A DNA stretch of 64,000 bases from Ceratothoa steindachneri (taxonomy: Eukaryota; Arthropoda; Malacostraca; Isopoda; Cymothoidae): NCBI GenBank assembly GCA_963969495.1, contig OZ018323.1, forward strand, positions 74,496,920 to 74,560,919, written 5' to 3'. Each line of letters opens with the position of its first letter. Position 1 is the first letter of the stretch. A model generated the notes under the pieces. That model searched no databases, was not told the DNA's origin, and was given only the letters and a program-made list of their open reading frames with translations. Positions 23,101 to 35,249 of this stretch are shown here, piece after piece. Both the position numbers and the translations under genes were made by a program.

Positions 23101-25240
23101 AGCGCTGAAGGGTCTGTCGCCTTCGAGGACTTTTTGGGGGAGGTTGGGCTCGCCATGCGAGTCTTTTTCTCCCTCCGCCTCGAAACCTTAGGCGGGCGTT
23201 GCGGCTTCGGAGGCGAAGGGCCCTCTTTTCGATCAACCACCGTCTACGGGCCACCCGCTCCACCTTTAGGCGTGGGCGAAGGAGCCGAAGCTCCTTTGTT
23301 GCTGTCCTCCTTTCGGGGGACAGCTTTAGGAACCCCCGAAGATGGCCTAGCAACCATCTTCATGGGTGTTGCCTCCTGTGAGTCTAACGACTCGTTGGAA
23401 ACGCGTGGCCGTGTTGCCTTACGGGAAACGGTCACGCTGGTGGAAGAGGGAGGAGCCCTGGTTTTAGCCGAGGCTTGGTATGAACTCTTTTTGCCACCAG
23501 CTTTACCAGGGGAGCACTCGAGTTTAGTAGAGCCCGCAGAAGGGCTCCGCATGGGCGTGGAAACAACCGTGCTCGTTGGCTTGCATGGGCTAGGAGCAGA
23601 GGGTGCCTTTCTAACTATTGAGGCATATTACATCCCAGGCAGAGCCGGGCGCCCTAGGACCAAGTCCTTAGCCTCGCGGAATGAGAGTCGATCCTGGGCC
23701 TAAATGGCCAGGATTTCTTTCTCAAGGAGATATGCACCACATTGCTTCTAAGAAGCAGGGTGCCCGTCCCTGTAATTCACACACTTGGCCACACACGATT
23801 TGGACTTATCGTGTGCGACCTTGGAGCAATTTACACAGACTTCAGGTGACCCCAACTTTGCACGTCTACATGAGCGATTCGTATGGCCGAAGCGGTGACA
23901 GTAATAGCACCGTCGCGGCAGTGGCACGAATGCCTTCACGCGGTAGCGGTACCAAGCGGCACGCACCGACTCAAAGAGCTTGTCACAGTCAAACGTGACA
24001 AAGAGTGTAGGGATGGGTCTCGTGGCCCCTCCCTGTTTTCTCATCACACGTTCGACCTTGACCACCCCATGGACGGCCGGCTCAAGGGTGATGTCCTCAA
24101 TGGAGTAGTCAACGAGTTTTCTTGCATAAACTACTCCTCTCACAAAGTTCATGGTAGAGTTTGGCGTCACACTCAACGGGGTGCCATGAACTGTCCGAAA
24201 AGCACTTATCTGGGCCGCCTTTGCGGGATTCTATGCATTCGCCAGAAGGCTCCCGTCGCAGTAACGGGTCACCTTCGGCTCTCTACCAATTGCACTAGCT
24301 AATCCTCTCCTCTGATAAATTATGTTGCCCTTGGACAACATGGTGCCATCAGTGGAGCGAATAACGAGGAAGCGTTTGAAGCCATCAGGCTCGAAAATGC
24401 CATTTAACCTCTGAATCAAGGGCCCCGGTGTCCTAGAGGCTCCGCCCTGTGCACTTTTGGTCTTAGTCAGGGGATCCACAACCGAAGGGGGGGCAGAGGG
24501 GCCGGATGAGCCGATCTTGGCTTGGTTGCTTGCCAAAGTGGCAGCAGACCCATCCGTCCCCGTAGCCCTCGCGGATGGAGAGGAGCCCCGAGTCTTTTTG
24601 TCTTTTTAGTCTTTTTTTTTTCTTTTTTGGAGAGGAGGGCGGGGAATGAACCTGCTTCTCACCTCCGCCGGAAGGAGTCCCCACGCCAGATGAACCGGCC
24701 TCAGCTAGGTCATTCTCCGAAATGGAGAAGGTCCTGATAGTCGTTGGGGCACCGGTCGGAGAAGATCCCTCCCCTCCTTGTACTGCTTCAGGAAACCACA
24801 GCCGTTTGAGGATGACCCTGCATAGGGGCGGATTTGGGTTTGTTGCTTGGCGCCAACCCTGCATTTTCCCCTATTTAAGCCCCTAACGTCTGAGGTTGGG
24901 TTTCCTCAAGGACCATGTCTATCTCAGGGGGGGCCGCCAGCTGGCCATCCCCTCCCCCCAAGACATCGCAGGTCCCGTTGGCAGTATCGTCACTAGTCTT
25001 GTGTGGGGAGGCATGGGCCTTGACCCCAAGAAGGTTCAATATTCTTGCCACCAGGTCTTTTGAGGGAAGCGACCGAAGGGGCCTGGCTTCCATCTCCCCC
25101 CTAAGGAGGTTTGCCGTACCGAGCCGTTTGATGTGGAGCGGCTGGATAAGGGTTGCCTGCTGGCTTTCTTAGCAGTCCCCTTGGAAAGAACAGAGGGGGC
25201 TGCCGCTGGTAAGAGGGAGGTGCCTGTAAGCACCTCCAGA
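22998..25240 (-). pseudogene. LINE ORF1 pseudogene: gag-like protein with zinc knuckles
   Basis: Nucleic-acid-binding ORF1, broken into several phases. The N-terminal part (about 25240-24463) is Ser/Pro/Gly-rich with a lysine run (KKKKKRLKRQK). The central part (24536-23748) contains FEPDGFKRFLVIRSTDGTML and GATRPIPTLFVTFDCDKL. The knuckles read CYYCHRFGHTNRSC (C-x2-C-x4-H-x4-C) and CVNCSKVAHDKSKSC, followed by a third, decayed one (CVNYRDGHPAS, second Cys lost). The C-terminal tail (23552-22998) is Pro/Ser/Lys-rich and low-complexity. The long open frame on the plus strand at 23050-23703 is the antisense shadow of this tail. ORF1 and ORF2 overlap by roughly 100 bases, common in Jockey elements. 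Confidence 0.85.
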
Positions 25241-25968
25241 GAAGGGGGTGAGGGGAGTCTCCTTCATCCGTAGGCGTAGGAGAGGAGTAAGGCTCCTCTC
25301 CGGTTAAAGAGATATGGTGGGTCCCCTGCGCAAGCACAGGGGGGCCCGACCTCTATTTTTTTGCTGGAGCTGCCCGAGGGCGGCTCCATCGCTGTTTCAG
25401 GGGAAGTTAGGGGTTAGCTTTTTTTAGGTGGAGTTTCATACATGGCCATGGTGACCCTCTTTTTTATACGGGACGCAATAGCTCATCACCTCTTGCAGTT
25501 GCCCGCACTGCAAGAGGTGCTTACAGGCCTGGCAGAGCCAGGCACCGCCATTTCGGACCACCCCTCCCACCTGGTGGCCTGGCAGTCCATCAGCATGGCG
25601 GCTCTTCCTTAGACACGGCGTAAAAATGGATAGAATGTGAAAAGGAGAGGAAAAGGGATGTGAGGAAGGTATGGGTGAAGATTGAGCAGGTTGTTAAAAA
25701 ATCCCCATCCCGAACCGGAGCTCAGGGGTTAAGGAACATTGTCTCCTTCCCCCTCAGCCCTGATCCGGGACGGTTGGCTTGAGAAGAAGGTCAGCATCTA
25801 CCCTGTGAAATTAGAGGCTGACCAGAGAAACTTGTGGGAGAGGTTGTGTGAAAAGAGAGGAAACAAGTGTTTTGAAGGAAGGAAGAGAGGCTAAGCTGGG
25901 GCCAGACGGGGTGCTGAGTCCCGTCAGCACGGCGGCCAGGATGGCAAATCGCCGCGCCCCTTACGGGG

Positions 25969-25981
25969 TGCTTTTCTTCCA
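25969..25981 (+). repeat. target-site duplication of the Jockey-like LINE (5' side)
   Basis: tgcttttcttcca, identical to 19037-19049. The LINE 5' end starts just inside, in a sharply GC-rich stretch. Confidence 0.9.
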
Positions 25982-27987
25982 ATTTCAGCCCTACTTAGGT
26001 AGCACGTTTGCATTTGTAATGGTTAAGTATTTAGTTCTAATTATACTAATCTATGTTGAGTTTGAGTGCATAGGGCTACTTTTAACATACTCATGCACAA
26101 ATGAAGTTTTGATGAAAATTATGTAAAAATAGACTATTACTATGTTAGAGAGCAGATATCAGTGCTATACAACGCCTTCAAGTCTGCCCAATCTTGTTAG
26201 AAAAAATGTGTACAAATAAAACCAGCCACACTTTGGAAGTTATTAAGTTTTCTTTAGTATTTTATCATAACTGTTGAAGTGTTTTCTACCTGAAAATATA
26301 TGGTACTAAACACGTACAGGTACTCGCCATTTTCCTGTTTCATATTATTTCCTATTTACGCCAACTCATTTATACCTGTCTGTGTAAATCAAATATTTGA
26401 GGCTTAAACCTTAATTTTTCACTTTTGTTCCTTAAATTTGTTAAATATAAGATACAGTTTAATATTTTCTTGTACTTTTCATATGAAAAATTAAATTAAT
26501 TGCCAAACAAAGTTTAGAATTTGATTGGTTCCAAGTAGGAAATCAAGCTAATGGTTAAAGTTTTTTAAATGAAAATCCTATCAACAAATTGGCAACATTT
26601 ATTCCTAAGTTTCTTACTCACTCATACTACTTTGTTTCTTCCTAGGAAAAAAGTCTTTATCTCAGTGGTAAAGTAAAAAATTATCCCGGTTGCAGATTAA
26701 TAGTGATTAATTTTTCTATTAGAAGATTAATCGTCAAAACACAAATTACAGTTCTCTTTTTTAAGATTCGAGAAATATGAATGTCAATGCATTAAGAGTA
26801 AGTAATTTTTCAAGAATTTGAACTATTCATGCCTACCATGCCATACTATTTATACCATAAATTTCAGAGTTAAATCGGAAAAAAAATTTGCAAGGGCCCG
26901 GAAGAATTGGATTGGTAACAGATTATGCAAATATGGCTTTTATTGCCCTTTTTAACAAATTTTCCTCGACGAGTAAGCACAAAAACGGATCAAAAGAGGC
27001 TGAGAATAGTTCGTCTGATTCATTACTAATGAAGTAATAAACAAAATATTAAAATAAGTGTCACATGCAACCCGTTCCCATATATCTGCCTGAAACAGGT
27101 GTAACCCAAAGGTGCGGAAAAACAATGGTTTCTATACATTAAACTATATTTGTATACGTGACTTAAGCTGATTGCTATATATATGTATACCTAGAGGATG
27201 GGATTGAATACTAGCACCGATTGGTTCATGTGTAACGTGTCTAGTAATGCACATATATATGTACTATTTCCCCACACAATATTATGAATAGGAATGCATA
27301 GAAATACAATAAATTCTCAACTATAGCTACAAAAACACCTCTGTCTCTCCCATGATCATTTCCTCGCAGACACGTATTATTAGTCTTGAGCGTGATGTAT
27401 TCACGCATTGAAAATGGTTATTAAATTTGATTAAATTATTCATTATAAAAGAAGAACATAGTTTTTTTGATGAGGGCAAAGTGGCGGTAACTTGTCGGAT
27501 CATTTTGAACATAAGAAGATTATGTAGTATTGCCGTATTGCCCCCCTAATGTAAGATAAGGTTTCAGATATTAAATAAATCATTCTATTCAATTTGATCT
27601 TAATTAAAGAAATTTTATTAAAGGTTTGTTTGGGATTAGATTGGAATTGGGTTTTTTTATTATTCTAAATTATATAAAAGAAATTTCCTTTAATTTAAAT
27701 ACTATTCTTTCTACATAATCCCAGAATTTGTGTAATTGAAATACTTGCGTCATTTTCAATCTGTCTATTCCACTAGGTCATGACGCGAGTGCAACGTATT
27801 TGTTGCTATTTTTAAGTGCTACGTTATATCTATAACTCTTGTGTTATCGTAGAAGTTTTCGATTAATTTTATTGTGTAGAAGCAATCACTTAATTAAAAC
27901 CAATTCGAATCATTGTGCCTATCAGATGTATTATTATTAGTTTACTATTATAATATGCGTACGACTTTATTAAATAAATTTTAGACC
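25982..27987. other. no recognisable gene
   Basis: AT-rich flank with stops in all frames. The short frame 27327-27512 has no recognisable motif. Confidence 0.5.
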
Positions 27988-28053
27988 ATTTATCCTTCTG
28001 TCATCAATAAAAATCACTGAAATTATAGGGAAAAATGAAGATTTATGACGCAG
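27988..28053 (+). repeat. left arm of a 66-bp inverted repeat
   Basis: Starts atttatccttctgtcatcaa and ends gatttatgacgcag. Its reverse complement lies at 29134-29199 with 58 of 66 positions matching. The 1.08 kb between the arms has no coding frame. It could mark a non-autonomous DNA transposon or two inverted copies of one repeat. I see no target-site duplication. Confidence 0.75.
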
Positions 28054-29133
28054 CCAAGAAGAACAAGTTTGCCTTCTTGCTTTCCTTCCTACTTCAGGAA
28101 CATAATCTTAAACATAATAAAATTGTTATTATCATTGAATTCCTCGTTCTTAAGAGAAATTAACAGTAAAAAGGAAATAATTATTTAAATAACTTTGATC
28201 GCAACTTCCACTCTACGAAATTTAGAGAATTTCCCTCCACTTGACAAAAATAATATTATGCGCAGACCTATGGGGAAAAATTAGTATTATTTCATTTCTA
28301 TTATCGATACTTCAGAGAAATAGATTTTTATTTTGAGGTAATTAAGTATATTAATCGAATTTAATAATTTACATCAAGAAGATAAATCCTGAAGGATTGT
28401 TAATATGATGGTAAAAGGGAATATTGTTATTGATTCAGCATCTTCTTTATAATATTTTTATTTGAACTCCCCCCAAAACAAGTATACTAAAGAGTATTAA
28501 ATACCCTTGATAAAAGAAACAAAAATGAACCAATTAAGTGTTTTTTCAAACTATATATAGAAAATCGAAATTTCTGGATTATGACAAAATTTCAATATTG
28601 TGATGAAAAATTTAGAACAGGTCTAACTCGAGATTCAGTTGGCAAATTTTAATGAATATTACTTGATTTTGTATTCTTTTTTAAATTAGGATGTATCTCT
28701 TTCTCCGATTTTTTTGCAGTATTATCTGCTAGTTTGGCTTTAATGTTATTTCACTAGCCAAAGAAGCACACGATTATAGATAGAATTTCAGCATTATTTA
28801 CTCCTTAAGTCATAGCTTCTTTTAACATGCCCGAAGAGCATGATAAGCCTGCATGATGAAATGAGTGTTTCCAAATATATTATCACCTATTGGATATCTC
28901 TGCATTGAATCTGCTTAGTCTCCAAGGTGGAAATAAAAATTTCGATCTATAGATATTGTAAATTAATTTGTATTTAAATCTATAATATAAATTTAAATAG
29001 AAAATATTTTAAAGTAAGGACAAGAAACAATCATATTTTTCATCATTTTCGTAAAGTATTTTCAAATATAATGTTAGGTAAATGAGATGAATCAAATTTA
29101 TACAAAAAATGTCGAGCTAAATTTTCTCTAAAA
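28054..29133. other. non-coding interior between inverted repeat arms
   Basis: AT-rich with no open frame of note and no recognisable transposase fragment, so if the arms are terminal repeats the unit is non-autonomous. Confidence 0.4.
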
Positions 29134-29199
29134 CTGCATCGTAAATCTTCATTTTTCCATATAACTGCATTAATTTATATTGATGACAGAAGGATAAAT
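29134..29199 (-). repeat. right arm of the 66-bp inverted repeat
   Basis: Read on the minus strand it begins atttatccttctgtcatcaa and ends gatttacgatgcag, matching 27988-28053 with eight substitutions and no gaps. Confidence 0.75.
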
Positions 29200-29422
29200 T
29201 GAGGCAGAAACATTTGTAGATTAATGGAACGAATAATGATTCGGCTAAAACTTTAATACATATAAGTTTTAATAAGATTTGTTTTCATGTGTAATTAAAT
29301 AATTGGTTTAATTTTATTAGTGTATTTTTACAGCTAATTTTAAAGGAATTTCTAATCGCAATCATTTAATTATGCTTTTTATTCTCTGAATGCAGAGATT
29401 TGTTCATATTTTATTCGACTTT

Positions 29423-29482
29423 TACTCACATCAAGCACTTTATTTCTCTCACCGTCGACTGACACCAAACCTGATGTGAGTA
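29423..29482. repeat. short hairpin-capable inverted repeat
   Basis: tactcacatca (29423-29433) and tgatgtgagta (29472-29482) are perfect inverted copies, 38 bases apart, with A/T runs beyond both. Function unknown; it may be chance. Confidence 0.4.
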
Positions 29483-29689
29483 GAAAAATTTGCAAGGAGC
29501 GATATTGATGAGAAAATGACAAAAAAAGCCATTTAACAGTCAAAAATAGAAATACTACTTTAATTTTAAAAACAACATGAATTTGCTGTCATTTATTATC
29601 AGATATATTTTCCCATAACAATATATGAAATCTAATCATAAGTACAGGGCGTCTCTACAGTCTAGAAACAAACAAATATAACAATAGTC

Positions 29690-29995
29690 TCCTCGTTCAC
29701 TAGACTTCACCTATTTTGCGGTATACTAAATGAGAAGATGTACTTAATTAAAATTAAAGAAACGAGACACATAAGTGAACGCATTAAAAATGAAGTGCCC
29801 AAATGGACAGCAATTTGGGGTTAATGCATCTGATTCATGTGAATCTCGCAAATCGCGTCGAACTTTGCAACCCAAATTGTGAAAATGACTTTGAAGATGT
29901 TATATATTTATATTTTAACAAAATAAAATGTAGTTCGTATATTTTTGGAGGAAAATATGAATTTTGTCTATGTCTAAGACTTTTTGGATAACTTT
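29690..29995 (+). pseudogene. Tc1/mariner-like transposase C-terminal scrap (copy 1)
   Basis: Weak translation similarity to the C-terminus of Tc1/mariner-like transposases: SLDFTYFAVY (compare SPDLTPCDYFLW), then KETRHISERIKNEV, then NLANRVELCNPNCENDFEDV (compare NLA-RIE-CI-x-GGHIEDV). 42283-42530 shows the same blocks in the same order and shared nucleotides (gaacgcat, aatgcatc, caaat-gc-tcgaactt), so these are two copies of one decayed repeat. The assignment to a transposase is tentative. Confidence 0.45.
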
Positions 29996-30599
29996 TACTA
30001 TTAAAATATTAAATAAAGCTTTGGAGAAATAGAAGCATTTGAGTTAATTAGTCTCTAGAATTACAAGTGAATTTGATTCTAATCAGAAGAAACCTATTTA
30101 TAAACATATCGTGTTGGCTATAAATTTTATTACTAAATCTGATGTTTAATCAGTAAGCAAACAAACCATATATCAATAATAATTATTACATAGCTATACG
30201 TATAAAAAAATCCATAGATATTGTAAGTTGCAATTAGTTAAATAATAAGTGTCGTGGTATACGGCCGAGTATGTATGTACGTTTGTTACCTACATGAATA
30301 ACTCTGTTCCTTTTTTTCTCTAATAGTGCTATACTTTTTCTTTCTTTTTTTATTCTTTACCAAGGGAAGATTCGTAATATTATATATCTATTTGTATATG
30401 CAGCGTTTCGAGGATTCAATTAAACAACTAGGGCAAAAATATACTTTTAATTACATGAAAAAATTGAAATATTAAAACTTTAAATATACTAAGGCTATAA
30501 TAAGAGGATCTTAATAAAAATTAATACTACCAATGAGTACTACGCAATGGTTGAAACAAAAATTCGCTTTACTACTGAAGGGTAACTAAAGAACATAAA
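29996..30599. other. no recognisable gene
   Basis: AT-rich, no supportable feature. Confidence 0.45.
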
Positions 30600-31250
30600 T
30601 AAGTTGGATTCCTTTTACCTTTAACTAAGTGGGATGACCTTAAACGAGAAGCTCGATTAGGCGAGAGCTTGACGGGAAAACAGATGTCCATCTCGCTGAG
30701 TTAATGCCGAGGTAAGTAAGTCGCGTAGGGCGATGCTTCTTGACTTGAAGATATAAGCGAAGGGGATTGTGGATGTAAGATTATTCCAATCCTTGGGTTA
30801 TAGTTGCGGGCTTCTCGATGATGAGACTTGACCAACAGGTGAATTTTTCTTCAGTGGAACTTCACATTGGTATTCCTCAATGGTAAGGGATATCTCTGTT
30901 TTTATTCGAACAACTGAGATAGGGGTTTTTTCTGAACGAGATTGGTATGAGAGTAATTCTCCATACCGATGGTCTATTCTTCGATGTGACCAAAAAAAAC
31001 AGCCTCGGGAAGAAATATCCCGCTCGGTTCCACTTCTTCTTGATTTCCGGGTTGACTCCGGGACTCGTCTTCTTCTCCTGATTGCTACCTCGATTCTCTT
31101 CTTCTTTTCTCCAGATCGAACTATATATAACTCGATTATCCCTTGGACAGAGGGGAGGGGAGATGAGGACTTACCTTTTCGCCTCTCTCCTAGGGCATCA
31201 TTTTTCAACGTTGTGACCCTTTGACCTTCTGGTTTACGTCGGAGAAAGTG
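30600..31250 (-). promoter_or_regulatory. LTR-like or promoter segment with TATA box
   Basis: A compositionally distinct, more GC-balanced segment. Read on the minus strand it holds a TATA box (ttatatatag, plus-strand 31121-31130) followed by a purine-rich leader. I see no retroviral-type coding sequence beside it, so a solo LTR is one reading and a host promoter another. Overlapping open frames on both strands (30798-31208 and 30880-31224) are Ser/Arg-rich and look non-coding. Boundaries are not defined. Confidence 0.3.
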
Positions 31251-31836
31251 AAATTTTGTCTATTTGGCGAAAATAGACCTCAACAATTGGAAGGGACAGT
31301 GAGTCTGCTTATAGATTTTTTTCTAAAGGCTATCCAACCTTCCTTTGTTTATATAAACGGACTAAGAAATCTGCTGATGGTAATCTTTTTTTTGTGAGCG
31401 ATGTCAAGGATTTTTGGGACTACGAGGCAAGAGGAAGGAAGGGGTAAAGTATCGGACCATATGGAACGTAACTGTTAACGCTGTGTAGCCAAAGTTACGT
31501 CTGTTTCTCCTCGCGATATTGTTTTCCCTACAATAAGTTTTACAAAGTATGATAAATATAGGTACCTGCATGCAAACAAAGTGCCCCTCTTGTACGTATG
31601 GCAGATGATAAGGAACGATTATATATTGTAAGTTAATAAAACTAATGCTGTAAAACAAGGAATTTCGTTACACTTCTATAAACATTAAAAATTATCTATC
31701 AAAGAAATAGATGAGAATGGTATTATGATTGGTCGGAAAATACCATCAATTAATTAACTCATCATAAGCATAATATGTTAATAAAAATCGAAGAGATAAG
31801 TTTTCTTTCCCAGAGGAATTGAGTGGACGGGAGTGA

Positions 31837-31839
<3 letters not shown>
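31251..31839. other. no recognisable gene
   Basis: AT-rich spacer. The frame 31404-31658 (minus) has no recognisable motif. Confidence 0.4.

Positions 31840-31927
<88 letters not shown>
31840..31927. repeat. (TA)n microsatellite at a PLE 3' end
   Basis: About 43 TA units directly following the 3' terminus of the minus-strand PLE copy, whose last recognisable sequence is the caaggaacaaatcaattac block. Confidence 0.95.
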
Positions 31928-31929
<2 letters not shown>

Positions 31930-33330
31930 GTAATTGATTTGTTCCTTGAAAATGTGATACGTAGTAAGAATATGAAGACCCAGGAAATTACACTAATCAT
32001 TTATTGGCCAGACGTTTCTGACCTTCGCTAGGACCATCATCAGCGACTCTATCGACTAATGAGAATGGGCAGAAATATTAACAATAACAGTTCAAGAGTT
32101 AGAAATATGCATTATATAATGGCTAATAAAAGCGGAGAAAGGGTAAGGTAAATCAATAAAATTGAAGAAAATCGAGAAAAAAGTAAAAACACAAATAACA
32201 ATATATAGTATTATTAAATACTATCCAATATAGTTTTGGAAAAATTATACGAAGAAGTAAAGTTTAACATAAACTGACTCTAGTATCAAAAATTAAAGGT
32301 AACCCGAATAAACATTAAATTATCCTATTATATTAAATTATAAATAAAAAACCGAAAACCGAAAACAGAGGTACTAACTTTATCGTTAGATCTTTTAAAT
32401 GAACTAACTAACGATAGAAAATTACTAAAGAGATTTGTTCGTTTGCTCAGTTGGCTAGTTAATGTATTATCGTGTGGATTGGTTATATAGTAAATAATTT
32501 AATTAAAGAGGTGGAGCATTACGGTTGGGATTTATTTTATTGATGTATAATGACTCTAATATTTTCAAATCAAGAGAAGTTGAGGTAAATGAATCAGGAT
32601 TAAGAGGATCTTAGGATTATTAATCCGAGTGTTGTCTGATGGAAGAGGCTTTAGGTTTAGAAATGGTGATACCAGTCCTATGAGAGAAACCTAAGTGCTT
32701 TGTGATCCTGTATTTGAGTTGTAAGCCAGTTTGGCCTACATAACGACTGTGGCAGGTCATACATGTATAATTGTAAACTATGCAGGATCGCAAGCTCATA
32801 GGAATTTCCTCCTTATAGAGAAAAAGGAATTCAACGATACAGGGTTGGAATTGATACAAAAGAATTGGCATTGGGGGAAATGATTGGTGATGGTAGAGGG
32901 AAGGAGTTTGTTACAATCGGATGTCAATTGCTCGAGATGGGATACTCTAAGGAAAACCTTTTACCTAGAAACAGTAGTAAGAAAGGGTCGAGGATAATAT
33001 ATTTTCGCGAGGAATTTGGATAGTACCTGATCGAAGCTGAAATCGGAGTAATAATTAAAGTTGAAGACATCTCTTAAATAATTCATTTCTTAATGAAAAG
33101 TTAAGCAGTTAAAGCAAATATGTCAGGCTCTGAAAATTCGGCTTTTAATGCGGGAGAATTTAAACTCAATGGGAGAGCTACTAAAAAAAATGAGTACCCA
33201 ATCTAGTGGTGGTAGGTTTTCTGTAAATAGATGGATTATAAGACGAGCTCGCTCGAACAACGTTGAAATCCAAAAACGAGATTTTGAGGTCCTGTTCTGT
33301 TGCCATACTAAACTTTATGTTAGGATGTTG
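31928..33330 (-). mobile_element. Penelope-like element copy B, 5'-truncated
   Basis: A minus-strand PLE copy related to the one at 3321-7350. It begins (about 33330) with aacaacatcctaacataaag, the same place where the mariner sits in copy A. It continues through LDFNVVRASSSYNPSIYRKP (33290-33200), a decayed mid region, and the GIY-YIG domain (32871-32620: CIVYNYTCMTCHSRYVGQTG, HLGFSHRTG). It ends with the 3' UTR and its terminal block beside (TA)n. The RT core is absent and stops interrupt the frame, so it is inactive. It retains C-x2-C in the GIY-YIG region, where copy A has a Tyr in place of the first Cys. On the plus strand, 33335-33385 shows a short match to PLE sense sequence (ALLFFNYIKKQ), hinting at a head-to-head inversion at the truncation point. 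Confidence 0.82.
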
Positions 33331-34361
33331 TTTTTTTATAATGCACTCTTATTTTTCAATTATATTAAGAAACAATTCAGGTGTCCATGAATCAGTATAC
33401 CTTAATTGTATCGATTTTAATAGGGAATCAATGCATTTTCATGGTAAAGTACAATTTTATGTGCCAATTCCAAGTTTACCTTAGTATTTCAGTTAGTTAT
33501 TTCTAGGGGCAGATACATCACCTTTCCTAGCTTCTTACTTTTTAGGTCATTTTTTGGTCCTTGTAGATTGCGCTCGTGATGTTTATATTTCTAATATAAT
33601 AAGTTTATTTATAAAAGTGCATCACATTAATGATTTTTGCACGATTTAACAACTGTAGAACAGTAGTTTTGAAAAAAAAGCGAAATATTTATATTCCGAG
33701 GTTAATAGATCTGTGTTCTCCTTTTTGTAGCTCTGGTATGCATCTAATTGCTGGCAATTCACTAACGGACTTAGTGCATCCTCAGTTGACTTAAAAGAGA
33801 AATCTTAATGTTTTCCGAGACAACCTTTTGATGCGAGTCTTTTGCTTCTCCAACTCATATGATGGAAACGACAACTTAAGGAGAATACTGATTTTTAAGA
33901 GACTATCGTTTTATAAATACTGTGACAAAACTGAACCGTTATCCTTTAACTATGATTACATTTTCTCCACTCATCTAGGACATATCATTATATACCATTA
34001 AACTCAATAGATATTGACAAGACCAGTGTTACGACAACTTTTGGTCTTTTTAAATATTTAAAGATTCTATTTGATCTAAGAAATTCAAGTCGCATATTTA
34101 TGCTTTACATGAAGGGCTTATTTCTTCATTTAGATTTCGTTTTTCTACATTAATTACATTTTAATTTACACGAAGAAAGTTACTAGCCATAATATCATTT
34201 AGAAAAAGTTTGTAAAATCTTGAAGCAGAATAATCTGCTAATTTCATTGGAAAAATGAGGTCTTGAATGAGAAGATTTATTCCATACTCTTTCAGATATC
34301 GCTACAATAACACATAAAGTCAATGAAATAAAAGAAATCCACTTTCAACAGATTTTAAATA
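33331..34361. other. no recognisable gene
   Basis: AT-rich spacer. Apart from the possible short PLE scrap at 33335-33385, nothing is supportable. Confidence 0.4.
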
Positions 34362-35160
34362 AGAGGGACGGTCAATAAGTTTTGTAATTCGCAAATAAGG
34401 AAACGAGATATGAGGAAAAGTGTTTTATTATTTTTCAATATAACTAACCTCGACTTCAATGCACTTGCGCCACTTGTCCTTGAGGCTTCGAATTCCCGAC
34501 AACCAGAAATCTCCCGACTGCCATCCACTTTACTCCTGGACGGCGAGCTGGACATCTTCATCGTCCCCAAACCAGCGTCTACGCAGTGCAGCCTTGACCT
34601 GGCGGAAAAAAAAGTAGTCGCTAGGGGCCACATTTGGCCTGTAGGGGTAAATAGTTGAGCTCCTCGAATCAGCACTCGCGCAGGGCAGCTTGTGCAACTC
34701 TGGCCTTGTGGACTTTGATGACGTTGAAGTCGATCATGAAGCGTGAGGTTTCTAGAGACCCAACACGCAGAGACCTTGGTCATGGCCAAATTGTCGTGGA
34801 TCATGTTGATAACACTTCCATGTGATATTCCAAGTTCTCGCTCGATTTCTTCGACCTTCACCCATCGATTTTCGAGGATCATCCTCTCCACACGGGTCAC
34901 ATTGTCCTCGTTGGTCATATCTGACGGGCATCCTGGACGGAGGTCACCTTTAAGGGACTCGGGACCATGGCGAAACTCTCTATTCCAGCGAGCAATGGTT
35001 ACATAGGAAGGGGCGGTGTCGGTGTACACTGCAACCATGCGTTCATGGATCTCTTTTGCATTCTTGCCTTCCTTGGTCAAAAATTTGATCACTGCGCGGT
35101 GCTTAACCTTCTCCATTGTTGAAAAATTTGTGACTGAGGATCTGCGATCAGCTCCCGCTT
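34362..35160 (-). mobile_element. mariner deletion derivative (second copy)
   Basis: Minus-strand mariner relic of the same family as 1-385. The frame from 35116 keeps the N-terminal DNA-binding half (MEKVKHRAVIKFLTKEGKNA, IARWNREFRHGPESL, RPGCPSDMT, ELGISHGSVINMIHD, AMTKVSACWVSRNLT). At about 34712-34718 it jumps to sequence beyond the second catalytic Asp, the same junction as in the first copy. The SPDLAPSDYFLF region and the KCIEVEVSYIEK end follow out of frame. The 3' terminal repeat starts at 34362 (agagggacggtcaataagtt) after TA. I cannot identify the opposite terminal repeat, so the left limit (35117-35260) is approximate. It cannot make active transposase. Confidence 0.82.
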
Positions 35161-35249
35161 CTTAAATAGAATAGCTTAAAGGAGAGGGACAAAGAGAAAG
35201 ACCTGTTTCATGGCTCGAATTTTGCGAGAGGTCAACCGATATTGAGACC

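Larger units (their letters stand above)
19050..25968 (-). mobile_element. full-length Jockey-like LINE retrotransposon
   Basis: A 6.9-kb non-LTR retrotransposon on the minus strand. It is delimited by identical 13-bp target-site duplications (19037-19049 and 25969-25981). An A-rich 3' tail lies at 19050-19066. Order on the minus strand: 5' UTR (about 25968-25300), ORF1 with zinc knuckles, ORF2 with endonuclease, reverse transcriptase, RNase H and a C-terminal zinc-binding tail, then 3' UTR. The RNase H domain and CCHC ORF1 fit the Jockey group as known in arthropods. Composition is strikingly GC-rich against AT-rich flanks. Both ORFs carry stops and frameshifts, so the copy is dead, yet the perfect duplication and full length show a single intact insertion. 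The 5' UTR holds an inverted repeat (cacctcttgcag / ctgcaagaggtg, about 25487-25520). Confidence 0.93.

Noticed and set aside
23050..23703. 217-codon open frame on the plus strand
   Set aside because: Antisense shadow of the GC-rich, low-complexity tail of the LINE ORF1, which is on the minus strand.
30798..31224. Overlapping 136- and 114-codon frames on opposite strands
   Set aside because: Ser/Arg-rich on both strands with no motif. They coincide with a GC-richer LTR- or promoter-like segment.
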